64,000 nucleotides of DNA from Thalassospira australica (GTDB lineage Bacteria; Pseudomonadota; Alphaproteobacteria; Rhodospirillales; Thalassospiraceae), in contig NZ_JRJE01000032.1 of NCBI RefSeq assembly GCF_000763295.1, positions 558,001-622,000 of the forward strand. Reading direction: 5' to 3'. Position 1 is the first letter of the stretch. The number at the start of each line of letters is the position of its first letter. The translations under genes and the position numbers were made by a program. Shown in pieces: positions 9,704 through 18,170 of this stretch. The notes under the pieces are model-generated. The model saw nothing but the letters and a program-made list of their open reading frames with translations. It ran no database searches and was not told where the DNA came from.

Positions 9704-9726
9704 CTGCGTTCCTGTCAGTTGGCAAA

Positions 9727-10671
9727 TCAGTCGGTAATGAAATCCGGACCGCCACGTTCTTTCAGCTCATTCCCGGCATCGGTTCCGGCAGCAGTCGCGG
9801 ATGCGATATCGGGATTGTTGATCATGCGTTCGGTATCAAGGCGCTCACTTCCATCAGGGCGAACAATCGCCACGCGCAAGCGCAGATCGCCATCATCCTG
9901 AAATTCTGCCAGTGCGGCAATCGGGGTGCGGCATGACCCATCAAGTGCCTTGAGCGCTGCGCGTTCTGCAACCACGCGAACAGCAGATGTTTCGCAGTGA
10001 AGAACGGAAATCCAGTTTTTGCTTTGCACATCGCCGTCGCGGATGGTGATGCCAATTGCACCCTGCGCAACGGCAGGCAACATGTCGTTTTCGGCAATCG
10101 GTGCGGTGGCGATTTCAGGTTGGCCCAAACGGTTCAAGCCAGCCATGGCCAGCAAGGTGGCATCAACCTGTTCTTCGCGCAGTTTGCGCAGGCGCGTTTG
10201 CACATTGCCACGGAAGGTTACGACTTTGAGGTCCGGGAACTTGTTCAGGATCATGGCCTGACGGCGCAGGCTGGCAGACCCGATGACAGATCCGGCAGGC
10301 ATTTCAGCAAAACTTTTGTATTTCAGGGAAATAAACGCATCGCGGACATCTTCACGTGGCAGAATGGTTGGCAGAATCATGCCGTCCGGCAGAACGGTCG
10401 GGACATCCTTCATGCTGTGAACAGCAAGGTCGATCTCGCCACCCAGCAGCGCGTCATCGATTTCCTTTGTGAACAGCCCTTTCCCGCCGATTTCAGACAG
10501 GGCCCGATCCTGAACCTTGTCACCGGTGGTGGTGATCACGGTGATGGCAATCGCGCCGTCTTCTGCAAGTTCCGGGTGGGCGTTTGCCAGTTTGTCACGC
10601 ACCTCATGCGCCTGAGCCAGGGCCAAGGGGGAACCACGGGTGCCGATGCGAAGTTTTGCTGTATCTGTCAT
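9727..10671 (-). CDS. hemC: Hydroxymethylbilane synthase (porphobilinogen deaminase)
   Basis: 314 residues from the ATG at 10671. The frame is open for 24 more codons upstream, but the family N-terminus (LRIGTRGSPLALAQA) begins only after 10671. It joins four porphobilinogen molecules into hydroxymethylbilane. Visible motifs are RGNVQTRLRKL, ATLLAMAGLNRLG and DGSCRTPIA, whose Cys carries the dipyrromethane cofactor. It is the first gene of the heme cluster and is transcribed divergently from tsaD. Confidence 0.97.
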   Translation of the reverse strand: MTDTAKLRIGTRGSPLALAQAHEVRDKLANAHPELAEDGAIAITVITTTGDKVQDRALSEIGGKGLFTKEIDDALLGGEIDLAVHSMKDVPTVLPDGMILPTILPREDVRDAFISLKYKSFAEMPAGSVIGSASLRRQAMILNKFPDLKVVTFRGNVQTRLRKLREEQVDATLLAMAGLNRLGQPEIATAPIAENDMLPAVAQGAIGITIRDGDVQSKNWISVLHCETSAVRVVAERAALKALDGSCRTPIAALAEFQDDGDLRLRVAIVRPDGSERLDTERMINNPDIASATAAGTDAGNELKERGGPDFITD

Positions 10672-10968
10672 GAATGAAGTCTTAGTCTCAAAGCTCTTTA
10701 AAAACAAGGTCTGCGCATGCCTTTGTCGCCGTGAAAAACGCAACGAATTTTAAGTGATTTTAGGCCGTCGGATAATGGCGGCATTGATCTAAGTCGTGAC
10801 GTATTAATTGGCGCATGTCGTCCCAAACGCGATAACTGCATATGGCAAATGCGTGGGTCGGGGGTGGAAAGCACAGAAAGTTTCCGCTACATCATCGCCA
10901 AGCCTATACGTGAAATCAAAAACGGATTGTCGGGTCTTTCTCCTGACCTGCTTAAGCGGATCAAAATT
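10672..10968. promoter_or_regulatory. Divergent intergenic region hemC / tsaD
   Basis: The 297 bases between the divergent starts of hemC and tsaD must hold both promoters. The tsaD frame is open from 10849 but shows no family similarity before 10969. I could not identify a definite promoter or a heme/iron regulator box. Confidence 0.4.
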
Positions 10969-12027
10969 ATGATCGTTCTGGGTATCGAAACCAGCTGTGA
11001 TGAAACCGCCGCCGCTGTCGTTAATGACAAGCGCGAAATTCTGGCAAACCGTGTTTTGTCCCAGCTTGATGATCATCGTCCGTATGGCGGGGTCGTACCG
11101 GAAATTGCCGCGCGCGCCCATCTTGAACATCTTGATCGTCTGGTGGCCGAGGCCATGGATGATGCCGGTGTTGATTTTGATGACCTTGATGCTGTTGCCT
11201 GCACTGGGGGGCCGGGGCTGATTGGCGGTGTGATGGTTGGCACCATGACTGCCAAGGCGATTGCCTTTGCCGCGCAAAAACCCTTTCTTGCCGTCAATCA
11301 TCTTGAAGGTCACGCACTGACTGTTCGGCTGACCGACGACGTTGCATTCCCCTATTTGTTGTTGCTGGTGTCTGGCGGGCACTGTCAGGTGCTGATTGTC
11401 GAGGGTGTCGGCAAATACAAGCGTATCGGCACCACCATTGATGACGCGGTCGGCGAGGCATTTGATAAAACTGCCAAGATGATGGGGCTGGGCTACCCCG
11501 GTGGACCGGCCCTTGAAAAGATTGCGGCCAAGGGCGATCCGAACCGGTTTGGCTTGCCGCGCCCGTTGCGCGGGCGGCCGGGTTGTGACTTTTCTTTTTC
11601 GGGGCTCAAGACCGCTGTTCGGACCTATATGGATGGCTTCCCTGTCGAACAACAGACTGAAGAGGTCAAAGCTGATCTGGCGGCCTCTTTCCAGCGGGCG
11701 GTGGGCGATACTCTGATTGATCGGGCGCGCAATGCGGTGTTTGAATTCATGCGCGACTATCCACAGGGCAAGACGCTTGTGCTTGCCGGAGGGGTTGCTG
11801 CAAACAAGTATCTGCGCGGACGGTTGGTGGAACTCACCGATCAGGCGGGCATGCAACTTGTTGCGCCGCCGCTTGAGCTTTGTACGGATAACGCCGCGAT
11901 GATTGCATGGGCGGGTCTGGAACGGTTCCGATTGGGCGAACGTGATGACCTTGATTTCAAGCCACGTCCACGTTGGCCGCTTGATCCCGAAGCACCCAAA
12001 CGTCCGGGGGCCGGGGTTAAGGCGTAA
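10969..12027 (+). CDS. tsaD: tRNA N6-threonylcarbamoyladenosine (t6A37) transferase subunit TsaD
   Basis: 352 residues from the ATG at 10969; the open frame runs 40 codons further upstream but the family starts at [16 protein letters not shown]. TsaD moves the threonylcarbamoyl group onto A37 of ANN-decoding tRNAs, acting with TsaB, TsaC and TsaE. Visible motifs are the ASKHA ATP fold, the metal-binding NHLEGHAL histidines (about residues 109-113), [28 protein letters not shown] and [13 protein letters not shown]. Its partner tsaE is about 20 kb downstream. gpsA follows 61 bases after the stop. Confidence 0.97.
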   Translation: MIVLGIETSCDETAAAVVNDKREILANRVLSQLDDHRPYGGVVPEIAARAHLEHLDRLVAEAMDDAGVDFDDLDAVACTGGPGLIGGVMVGTMTAKAIAFAAQKPFLAVNHLEGHALTVRLTDDVAFPYLLLLVSGGHCQVLIVEGVGKYKRIGTTIDDAVGEAFDKTAKMMGLGYPGGPALEKIAAKGDPNRFGLPRPLRGRPGCDFSFSGLKTAVRTYMDGFPVEQQTEEVKADLAASFQRAVGDTLIDRARNAVFEFMRDYPQGKTLVLAGGVAANKYLRGRLVELTDQAGMQLVAPPLELCTDNAAMIAWAGLERFRLGERDDLDFKPRPRWPLDPEAPKRPGAGVKA

Positions 12028-12088
12028 TTGTTCCCTGTTTTGGCGTGCCTGATATCCGAAACGACTTCATTTTTGCCGGAATAGAATT

Positions 12089-13093
12089 ATGAGAAAGCGC
12101 ATTACAGTTGTTGGCGGTGGTGCCTGGGGGACGGCTCTGGCCTTGCAGGCCGTCCGGGCCGGGGAAGATGTTGAGCTCATCTTGCGCAACGCTGACCTTG
12201 CGGACCGGATTAACGTAAATGGTCAAAATGATCTTTATCTGCCGGGTGTCGATCTGCCCGGTGCCCTAAGGGCAACCATCCATTACGAGGGGTTGCGTGA
12301 CTCTGATGCGGTCCTTCTGGTGACACCGGCCCAGCACCTGCGTGAAACACTGACCAAGCTTGCCGCGCATTGGCCAAATACACTTCCAGCCGTGATTTGC
12401 TGTAAGGGTATCGAGAAGAAAACAGGTGCGCTGATGGCGCAGGTGGTTACGGAAACCCTTGGTGATGTGCCGGTTGCAGTTCTGTCAGGGCCAACATTTG
12501 CGCAGGAGGTTGCTGTCGGATTACCGGCCGCGATCACCCTGGCCTGCGAAGACCGCGTTTTGGGTAAGCGTCTGGTGGAGTTGATCGGCACGCCGGAATT
12601 CCGGCCCTATTTCAGCACCGATGTGGCTGGTGTTGAGGTCGCTGGTGCGATCAAGAACGTTTTGGCGATTGCAAGTGGGGTGGTTGCGGGTTTGAAGCTT
12701 GGCGATAATGCGCGTGCGGCCCTGATTACGCGCGGTATTGCCGAAATGTCGCGTTTGGCGGTTGCCATGGGCGGACGGGTTGAAACGATGATGGGGTTAG
12801 CCGGACTTGGTGATCTGACCCTGACCTGCACCGGGACACTTTCACGTAATTACACCTTTGGCGTTGCCTTGGGCGAAGGACGGAAATCTGAAGATATCCT
12901 TGGCGAGCGTCGCTCGGTGACAGAAGGCGTTCATACAGCGGCCTCAATCACGGCAGTTGCCGAAAGATACGGAATTGAGATGCCGATCTGTTCGGCCGTT
13001 GATCAGGTTGCCAACCATGGGGCTGATCTGCGCGGTAGCATCAATGCGTTGTTACAGCGACCATTCCGCGATGAACTTGAAAACGCCAACTGA
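12089..13093 (+). CDS. gpsA: NAD(P)-dependent glycerol-3-phosphate dehydrogenase
   Basis: 334 residues, typical for GpsA. It reduces dihydroxyacetone phosphate to sn-glycerol-3-phosphate, the backbone of phospholipids. The N-terminal Rossmann motif is VVGGGAWGTALA; VLSGPTFAQEVA, AGAIKNVLAIASG (catalytic Lys) and GLAGLGDLTLTC are conserved blocks of the C-terminal helical domain. The tsaD-gpsA order is common in alphaproteobacteria. The three small genes downstream run in the same direction. Confidence 0.97.
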   Translation: MRKRITVVGGGAWGTALALQAVRAGEDVELILRNADLADRINVNGQNDLYLPGVDLPGALRATIHYEGLRDSDAVLLVTPAQHLRETLTKLAAHWPNTLPAVICCKGIEKKTGALMAQVVTETLGDVPVAVLSGPTFAQEVAVGLPAAITLACEDRVLGKRLVELIGTPEFRPYFSTDVAGVEVAGAIKNVLAIASGVVAGLKLGDNARAALITRGIAEMSRLAVAMGGRVETMMGLAGLGDLTLTCTGTLSRNYTFGVALGEGRKSEDILGERRSVTEGVHTAASITAVAERYGIEMPICSAVDQVANHGADLRGSINALLQRPFRDELENAN

Positions 13094-13195
13094 GGTCAGC
13101 CTTCGCTGCAATTTGCAAACGGGTTCGGCTTGAGAATGGGCTGCCCTTCTGTCACTTTATGAATATTGATCTCATAAAGAAGCAGGAAACAGTTC

Positions 13196-13474
13196 ATGCA
13201 TTTCTACATCCGCTGTGTTGACAAGCCCGGTCACCTTCATGTCCGCAAAGCCAACCGTGACGACCATCTGGCCTATATCAAGGGTGACTTTACCGACCGT
13301 ATTGTTGCGGCGGGCCCGACTCTTGATCCCGATATGGAAGGTATGAACGGATCGGTTTTCATCATCGAATTTGATGCAATCGAAGATGCCCGCGAATTTG
13401 CGGCCAATGACCCCTATGCCAAGGCCGGTCTGTTTGAGTCCGTCGTTATTCGCCCGTTCAAGAAGGTCTTCTGA
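13196..13474 (+). CDS. YciI family protein
   Basis: 92 residues, the size of single-domain YciI proteins. The ferredoxin-like fold carries the family's Asp/His pair in HLAYIKGDFTDRIVAAGPTL and the closing pattern ANDPYAKAGLFESVVIRPF. YciI-like proteins are presumed small enzymes related to muconolactone isomerase; the substrate is unknown. The gene ends three bases before the EVE-domain gene starts, so the two are likely co-transcribed with the Rieske gene that follows. Confidence 0.88.
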   Translation: MHFYIRCVDKPGHLHVRKANRDDHLAYIKGDFTDRIVAAGPTLDPDMEGMNGSVFIIEFDAIEDAREFAANDPYAKAGLFESVVIRPFKKVF

Positions 13475-13477
13475 TCC

Positions 13478-13891
13478 ATGGCATACTGGCTGGTCAAAAC
13501 CGAACCGGGAAGCTGGTCGTGGGACGATCAGGTCAAGAAGGGGGTCGAGGGCTGGGATGGTGTACGCAACCATCAGGCAGCGAAGAATCTTCGCACCATG
13601 AAGATCGGTGACAAGGCGTTCTTTTATCATTCGGTGAATGAAAAACGCATTGTCGGCATTGTTGAAGTGGTGCGGGAATATTATCCCGATCCGACCGATG
13701 AAAAAGGCAAGTTTGTTCAGGTTGATTTCAAGACGGTCAAACCCTTGATCTCGCCGGTTACGCTTGCCGATATCAAGGCTGACCCACGGTTTTCGGACCT
13801 GTCTTTGCTAAAACAATCGCGCTTGTCAGTCATGCCGATTGACGATGCGTCATGGGCGGCAATCTGCGAGATAGGTGGGGTTGATCCATGA
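13478..13891 (+). CDS. EVE domain protein
   Basis: 137 residues, a complete stand-alone EVE domain (PUA-like fold). It begins with the diagnostic YWLVKTEPGSWSWDD and contains GVRNHQAAKNLRTMKIGDKAFFYHS. EVE domains bind modified nucleobases in DNA or RNA (human THYN1 is a relative), and in bacteria some are fused to restriction enzymes; stand-alone copies are widespread with no settled role. The gene overlaps the next by four bases (ATGA). Confidence 0.93.
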   Translation: MAYWLVKTEPGSWSWDDQVKKGVEGWDGVRNHQAAKNLRTMKIGDKAFFYHSVNEKRIVGIVEVVREYYPDPTDEKGKFVQVDFKTVKPLISPVTLADIKADPRFSDLSLLKQSRLSVMPIDDASWAAICEIGGVDP

Positions 13892-14223
13892 GCGACCTTC
13901 CAGCAGCAGGCACAGTCCTTTGTGCGCTAAGCGATCTTGATGCGACCGGCGCCAAGGGGCTTAATCTTGGTGGGACTGGCATTTTTATCGTGCGTAGCGG
14001 TGAGGATGTTTTTGGCTACGTCAACAGTTGTCCGCATATCGGCGTGCCACTGGATATGGAGCCTGACGAATTCATTAGTGACTTTGGCGATGAAATCATT
14101 TGCTCCACCCATGGTGCACGTTTTCGCATCGAGGATGGTGAATGCGTTTCTGGCCCATGTACAGGTGACATGCTTGAACCGGTGGCTGTCAAAGTAAAGG
14201 ACGATCAGGTCATTTTGGCCTGA
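13888..14223 (+). CDS. Small Rieske [2Fe-2S] protein
   Basis: 111 residues. The Rieske cluster ligands are visible as SCPHIG (Cys-x-His, about residues 47-49) and CSTHGARF (Cys-x2-His, about residues 71-74). There is no signal peptide or membrane anchor, so it is a soluble cytoplasmic ferredoxin of the kind that serves oxygenases or stands alone. The start overlaps the EVE gene. Unusually, the last nine codons and the stop form one arm and the loop of a 17-bp perfect inverted repeat. The redox partner is unknown; no oxygenase gene is nearby. Confidence 0.9.
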   Translation: MSDLPAAGTVLCALSDLDATGAKGLNLGGTGIFIVRSGEDVFGYVNSCPHIGVPLDMEPDEFISDFGDEIICSTHGARFRIEDGECVSGPCTGDMLEPVAVKVKDDQVILA

Positions 14224-14235
14224 TCGTCCTTTACT
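14193..14235. terminator. 17-bp perfect inverted repeat over the Rieske stop codon, probable bidirectional terminator
   Basis: AGTAAAGGACGATCAGG (14193-14209) is perfectly complementary to CCTGATCGTCCTTTACT (14219-14235), with a nine-base loop. The TGA stop (14221-14223) lies within the right arm. It stands between two convergent genes, the Rieske gene and the alpha/beta hydrolase. There is no long T-run after the stem. Confidence 0.65.
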
Positions 14236-14261
14236 CGAAAATGCCCGTCAAAGACAGCGGT

Positions 14262-15080
14262 CTATGCCACTGTCTTTGAAATGAGCTCATCAATATGCTT
14301 GGTGATCACATCCAACTGATCAGGCTCTGACAGGCGGTGGTCACCCGTTTTGATCAAATCCACACGGACATCATCTGTGGCCAATGCTTCTGTCAGGCGG
14401 ATGGCGGTTTGCCATGGCACATCCGGATCTTTCATTCCCTGAACCAACCGGACCGGACAGCCAAGTTCAATGGGTTTGCGCAACAAAAGCTGTTTGCGAC
14501 CGTCTTCGATCAGCGCGCGCGTGATGGTATAGGGATCGTCGCCATATTCGGTTGGCTCAATCAAGGCGCCTTGTTCCATGATGATTTTTTTCTGTTCTTC
14601 ACTGAACTGCGTCCACATCAGGTCTTCGGTGAAATCAGGTGCGGCGGCAATGCCTATCAGACCCGCAACACGTTCCGTGCGTGCAAGGGCCGCCAAAAGC
14701 ATGATCCAGCCGCCCATGGAAGATCCAACAAGAATCTGCGGGCCAGTGGCAATTTCATCAAGAATGGCAACGGCATCGCTTGCCCAGTGTCCGATCGTGC
14801 CGTCGGCGAATTTACCCGACGATTGTCCGTGACCGGAATAATCAAAGCGGGTATAAGCCACCCCCTGCCGAATGCAGTGTTCCTCAAGGTGGGTTGCTTT
14901 TGTGCCGGTCATGTCCGACATGAAACCGCCAAGGAACATGACGCCCGGAATATCAGGGGCCTGTGCCTTAGATCGCTTGCCCGGCACGTGATGGTATGCG
15001 ATTTTTAAGCCGTCCGGCCGGTTGAGATATGTGGGCTTATTGGGCAGTTGCGTTGGCAGGTCATGTGTCATCCGGGGCAT
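14262..15080 (-). CDS. Alpha/beta hydrolase
   Basis: 272 residues; an ATG three codons in (15071) is an alternative start. The fold shows the nucleophile elbow VGSSMGGW (Ser about residue 118), an oxyanion block VMFLGGFMSDMTG and a late catalytic His in TGDHRLSE. The layout resembles the ABHD10-like group of serine hydrolases, whose mitochondrial member is a depalmitoylase or esterase. The substrate here is unknown. Its 5' end overlaps the open frame of the plus-strand glycosyltransferase, but the likely glycosyltransferase start lies beyond it. Confidence 0.85.
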   Translation of the reverse strand: MPRMTHDLPTQLPNKPTYLNRPDGLKIAYHHVPGKRSKAQAPDIPGVMFLGGFMSDMTGTKATHLEEHCIRQGVAYTRFDYSGHGQSSGKFADGTIGHWASDAVAILDEIATGPQILVGSSMGGWIMLLAALARTERVAGLIGIAAAPDFTEDLMWTQFSEEQKKIIMEQGALIEPTEYGDDPYTITRALIEDGRKQLLLRKPIELGCPVRLVQGMKDPDVPWQTAIRLTEALATDDVRVDLIKTGDHRLSEPDQLDVITKHIDELISKTVA

Positions 15081-15110
15081 AAGTCCTTGGGTGTTTGTGG
15101 TTGGAGTTGC

Positions 15111-16343
15111 ATGAGCACGTCAGAAATAATGACAGAAACAGTCTATCGATCAGAGCCCCAAGCGCAAGGCGGGGACTATCGACCTGCCGTCATTTTACAG
15201 GTATTGCCAGAACTTGACGCCGGTGGTGTCGAACGTGGCACCGTTGATATCGCCCGCGCCATCGTTGATGGGGGCGGTAAGGCACTCGTCGCATCGCAAG
15301 GTGGGCGGCTTGAGCGTGAACTGGATCGCTTTGGCGCACAGCACATCAATCTGCCGCTCAAATCGAAAAATATTCTGATCATGCGTCGGAATATCGATGC
15401 GCTTGTGAAGCTGATTCACGACGAAGGTGTGGATATCATTCATGCGCGCTCGCGTGCGCCGGCCTGGAGTGCTTATTTCGCCGCGCGCAAAACCGGTATT
15501 CCGTTCGTTACAACGTTCCACGGCACCTATTCAGGATATACCAACCCATTCAAGCGTCGCTATAACGCGATCATGACCATGGGTGATCAGGTGATCGCAA
15601 TTTCCAAGCATATCGCCAATCACATCGATAAATATTACAAGGTCGAGCCTGACCGCCTGAACATTGTTCCGCGCGGTACCAATGTTGATCTTTTCAATCC
15701 GGAAAATGTCAGTCAGGAACGTTTGATCACGCTGTCAACCCAGTGGCGTTTGAATGGCGAAGAATACGTCATCATGTTGCCAGGTCGCATCACGCGCTGG
15801 AAAGGGCATGGTTTTCTTATTCGTGCGTTGCCAGCGGTTCTTGAAAAATTGGGACATCGAAAAGTACGTTGCCTCATCGTCGGATCGGATCAGGGTCGCA
15901 CCGGATATCGTGAAGAGGTTTTGCAGATTACCCGCAGGCTGGGACTGGAAGATGTCGTCCATATTGTTGATCACTGCAATGACATGCCCGCAGCCTACAT
16001 GCTGGCGGATGTTGTTGCATGCCCGTCAATCCAGCCCGAAGCTTTTGGGCGGATTCCATCTGAGGCGCAAGCAATGGGGCGTCCTGTAATTTCAACCGCG
16101 CATGGCGGGGCGATGGAAACGGTTCTTCCGGGGGAAACCGGTTGGCTCGTCAGCCCGAATGAAGTTGAACAACTGTCTCGTGCCCTTATTCAGGTGTTGA
16201 GCCTGACGCCCGAAAAACGTGCGAAGTTGGCGGCAAAGGGACGCAAGCACGTAATTGACGAGTACTCATTGGAACAGATGGCCGTACGTACGCTGAATGT
16301 CTATGCCAAGGCGCTCAAGCGGATAAACAGGAACGCTGCATGA
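15111..16343 (+). CDS. Glycosyltransferase family 4
   Basis: 410 residues from the ATG at 15111, preceded by GGAG; an ATG at 15129 is also possible. The GT-B fold is shown by the acceptor-side ELDAGGVERGT, the hinge RGTNVDLFNP, LPGRITRWKGH at the start of the nucleotide-sugar domain, and the EAFGRIPSEAQAMGRP motif, which has the family's E-x7-E spacing. It probably adds a sugar to lipopolysaccharide core or another envelope glycan in the cytoplasm. The following GT9 gene overlaps by four bases (ATGA), so the two act in one pathway. The sugar cannot be told from sequence. Confidence 0.9.
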   Translation: MSTSEIMTETVYRSEPQAQGGDYRPAVILQVLPELDAGGVERGTVDIARAIVDGGGKALVASQGGRLERELDRFGAQHINLPLKSKNILIMRRNIDALVKLIHDEGVDIIHARSRAPAWSAYFAARKTGIPFVTTFHGTYSGYTNPFKRRYNAIMTMGDQVIAISKHIANHIDKYYKVEPDRLNIVPRGTNVDLFNPENVSQERLITLSTQWRLNGEEYVIMLPGRITRWKGHGFLIRALPAVLEKLGHRKVRCLIVGSDQGRTGYREEVLQITRRLGLEDVVHIVDHCNDMPAAYMLADVVACPSIQPEAFGRIPSEAQAMGRPVISTAHGGAMETVLPGETGWLVSPNEVEQLSRALIQVLSLTPEKRAKLAAKGRKHVIDEYSLEQMAVRTLNVYAKALKRINRNAA

Positions 16344-17371
16344 GCACCCAAAAAAGTGAAACCGGATCGGATTTTCAAATCTCGGAAACTGTCAAAAATA
16401 ATCTTTCCGACCCTGCCGACTCCGAGCGCGAACGAATTCTCGTCATCAAGCTTTCTGCCCTTGGCGATGTTGTTTTGGCGATGGGACCATTTGCTGCGAT
16501 TCGTGACGCGCATCCCGATGCCCATATTACGGTCCTGACCACACGGCCTTATATCGATCTGATTCGGGCCAGCGGTTTTTTTGATTCTATTGCCATTGAT
16601 CGTCGCCCAAAGCTAAGCCAGCCTCGCGAAATTCTGGCCCTTCGCCGTTTTCTGCGCAATGGCAAGTTCAACCGTGTCTATGATCTGCAGACATCAGATC
16701 GCAGTGGATTTTATTACAAACTGTTCTGGCCGGGGCCAAAGCCGGAATGGTCCGGCATAGCCAGAGGTTGTTCACACCCGCATGCCAACCCGCAACGTGA
16801 TAGCATGCATTCGATTGATCGAATGGCAGAACAGCTAGCGGATGCAGGTATTGCCAATGTTCCGTTGCCGTCCCTGAGTGGACCCGACATTGATCTGGAA
16901 CGGTTTGGTATTCGAAGCCCGTTTGTCTTGATATGTCCAGGGGGGGCGCCGCATCGCCCGGCAAAGCGCTGGACGGCGGAACGGTTCGGGCTGTTGGCCA
17001 AAAAACTTGCGGACTATCGCCTGACCCCCGTGCTGATTGGCACAGAAAGCGAAGCCGATGTTCTAAGCAAGATCGATCAAATGTGCCCGAAGGCGCGCAA
17101 TTTGATGGGCAGAACCGGGTTTCTCGATATCGCAGCCCTTGCTGCGCGTTCGGTTCTGGCAATCGGTAACGATACCGGGCCTATGCATATCGCAGCGGCT
17201 GCCGGTGCGCCGTCCATTGTTTTGTTCTCACGCGAATCGGATCCCAAGCTCAGCGCGCCGCGTGGCCTTGGAAAAAATGCGGTAAGCATTGTGCGCGAAG
17301 GTGATTTGCGTCAGTTGACCGTGAATCGGGTGATGGATGAAGTTCGTCGGCGACTGGATCTGACCGATTAG
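16340..17371 (+). CDS. Glycosyltransferase family 9 (heptosyltransferase-like)
   Basis: 343 residues. It has the N-terminal VIKLSALGDVVLAMG block and the C-terminal GNDTGPMHIAAAAGAPS block, both diagnostic of the ADP-heptose:LPS heptosyltransferase (WaaC/WaaF) family. It most likely adds a heptose or related sugar to the inner core of LPS. The first 30 residues are hydrophilic and not conserved. Coupled translationally to the GT4 gene upstream. A hairpin of AAGCCC/GGGCTT and a GC-rich stem-loop follow the stop. Confidence 0.9.
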   Translation: MSTQKSETGSDFQISETVKNNLSDPADSERERILVIKLSALGDVVLAMGPFAAIRDAHPDAHITVLTTRPYIDLIRASGFFDSIAIDRRPKLSQPREILALRRFLRNGKFNRVYDLQTSDRSGFYYKLFWPGPKPEWSGIARGCSHPHANPQRDSMHSIDRMAEQLADAGIANVPLPSLSGPDIDLERFGIRSPFVLICPGGAPHRPAKRWTAERFGLLAKKLADYRLTPVLIGTESEADVLSKIDQMCPKARNLMGRTGFLDIAALAARSVLAIGNDTGPMHIAAAAGAPSIVLFSRESDPKLSAPRGLGKNAVSIVREGDLRQLTVNRVMDEVRRRLDLTD

Positions 17372-17383
17372 AAAATCCAAGTT

Positions 17384-17441
17384 AAGCCCTGTCTCGGGGC
17401 TTTGGGACAAAGGCGCGGAAATTGGCGCTTTGCGCCCCGCG
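17384..17441 (+). terminator. Two consecutive hairpins after the GT9 gene
   Basis: First hairpin: AAGCCC (17384-17389) with GGGCTT (17397-17402). Second: CGCGG/CCGCG outer stem and GGCGC/GCGCC inner stem (17414-17441) with loop TTT. Neither has a strong T-run, so termination is possible but not proved. The infC promoter candidate lies just downstream. Confidence 0.4.
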
Positions 17442-17457
17442 TAATTGCCTAAAAACA

Positions 17458-17485
17458 TTGCTTTCTGAACGCACACGGATATGCT
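17458..17485 (+). promoter_or_regulatory. Candidate sigma-70 promoter of infC
   Basis: TTGCTT (17458-17463), 16-base spacer, TATGCT (17480-17485). It would give a leader of about 88 bases before the AUA start codon. Confidence 0.4.
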
Positions 17486-17579
17486 AGGTGAGGTCGCAAG
17501 GAAATCACTGTTTGAAGCAGTGCGTTTTTCCTTGTTTCTGTTTCTGACCGATTTGTTTGATTACCATAGGAGATTATCC

Positions 17580-18116
17580 ATAGCACGACCACGCAAACCG
17601 ATGCAGCCGACCAAGGAAGGTCCGCGCGTCAATGAGGATATCAAAGCCCGTTCCATCTGTGTTGTTGACGCTGAAGGCAATATGTCCGACCCGATAACGG
17701 TGCGTGAAGGCATTGAAATGGCAGCGGAAATCGGACTCGATCTTGTCGAAGTCGCTCCGAATGCCGAGCCGCCAGTGTGCAAGCTGATCGACTACGGAAA
17801 GTTCAAGTACGAACAAAGCAAGAAGCAGAACGAAGCCAAAAAGAAACAGAAGGTTATCGAGGTCAAGGAGATCAAACTCCGTCCGAACATCGATATCCAC
17901 GACTACAACGTCAAACTGCGTGCTGCGCAGAAGTTTCTTGGCGGTGGCGATAAGGTCAAGGTTACGTTGCGTTTCCGCGGACGTGAAATGGCCCATCAGG
18001 ACCTTGGTCTTGGCATGCTCCAGCGCTTCTCGGGGGATCTTGAAGATCTCGCTAAGCCGGAAATGATGCCCAAGATGGAAGGCCGTGTTATGATTATGGT
18101 GCTGGCGCCGCGTTAA
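17580..18116 (+). CDS. infC: Translation initiation factor IF-3 (AUA start)
   Basis: 178 residues if translation starts at the ATA at 17580, six bases after AGGAGA (17568-17573). This gives an N-terminus equivalent to MARPRKPMQPTKEGPRVNED, the usual alphaproteobacterial IF-3 start. No ATG, GTG or TTG lies at that place; the ATG seven codons later (17601) would remove conserved residues, and the frame upstream to 17481 has no similarity. Rare start codons (AUU, AUC, AUA) are known in infC and let IF-3 repress its own translation. Motifs: DLVEVAPNAEPPVCKLIDYGK in the N-domain and KVTLRFRGREMAHQ in the C-domain. The factor binds the 30S subunit and checks start-codon pairing. Confidence 0.93.
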   Translation: MARPRKPMQPTKEGPRVNEDIKARSICVVDAEGNMSDPITVREGIEMAAEIGLDLVEVAPNAEPPVCKLIDYGKFKYEQSKKQNEAKKKQKVIEVKEIKLRPNIDIHDYNVKLRAAQKFLGGGDKVKVTLRFRGREMAHQDLGLGMLQRFSGDLEDLAKPEMMPKMEGRVMIMVLAPR

Positions 18117-18130
18117 GACGCGGCGTTTTG
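18106..18130 (+). terminator. Terminator overlapping the infC stop codon
   Basis: CGCCGCGT (18106-18113) pairs perfectly with ACGCGGCG (18118-18125), loop TAAG, followed by TTTTG. The TAA stop is in the loop. Confidence 0.7.
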
Positions 18131-18170
18131 CCGTTCTGCCCCAAAAGGTCCAAGCCAAAGAGGGAATGCC

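Noticed and set aside
10804..11856. 350-codon minus-strand frame opposite tsaD
   Set aside because: Fully overlaps tsaD, whose motifs are complete; composition is that of a shadow frame.
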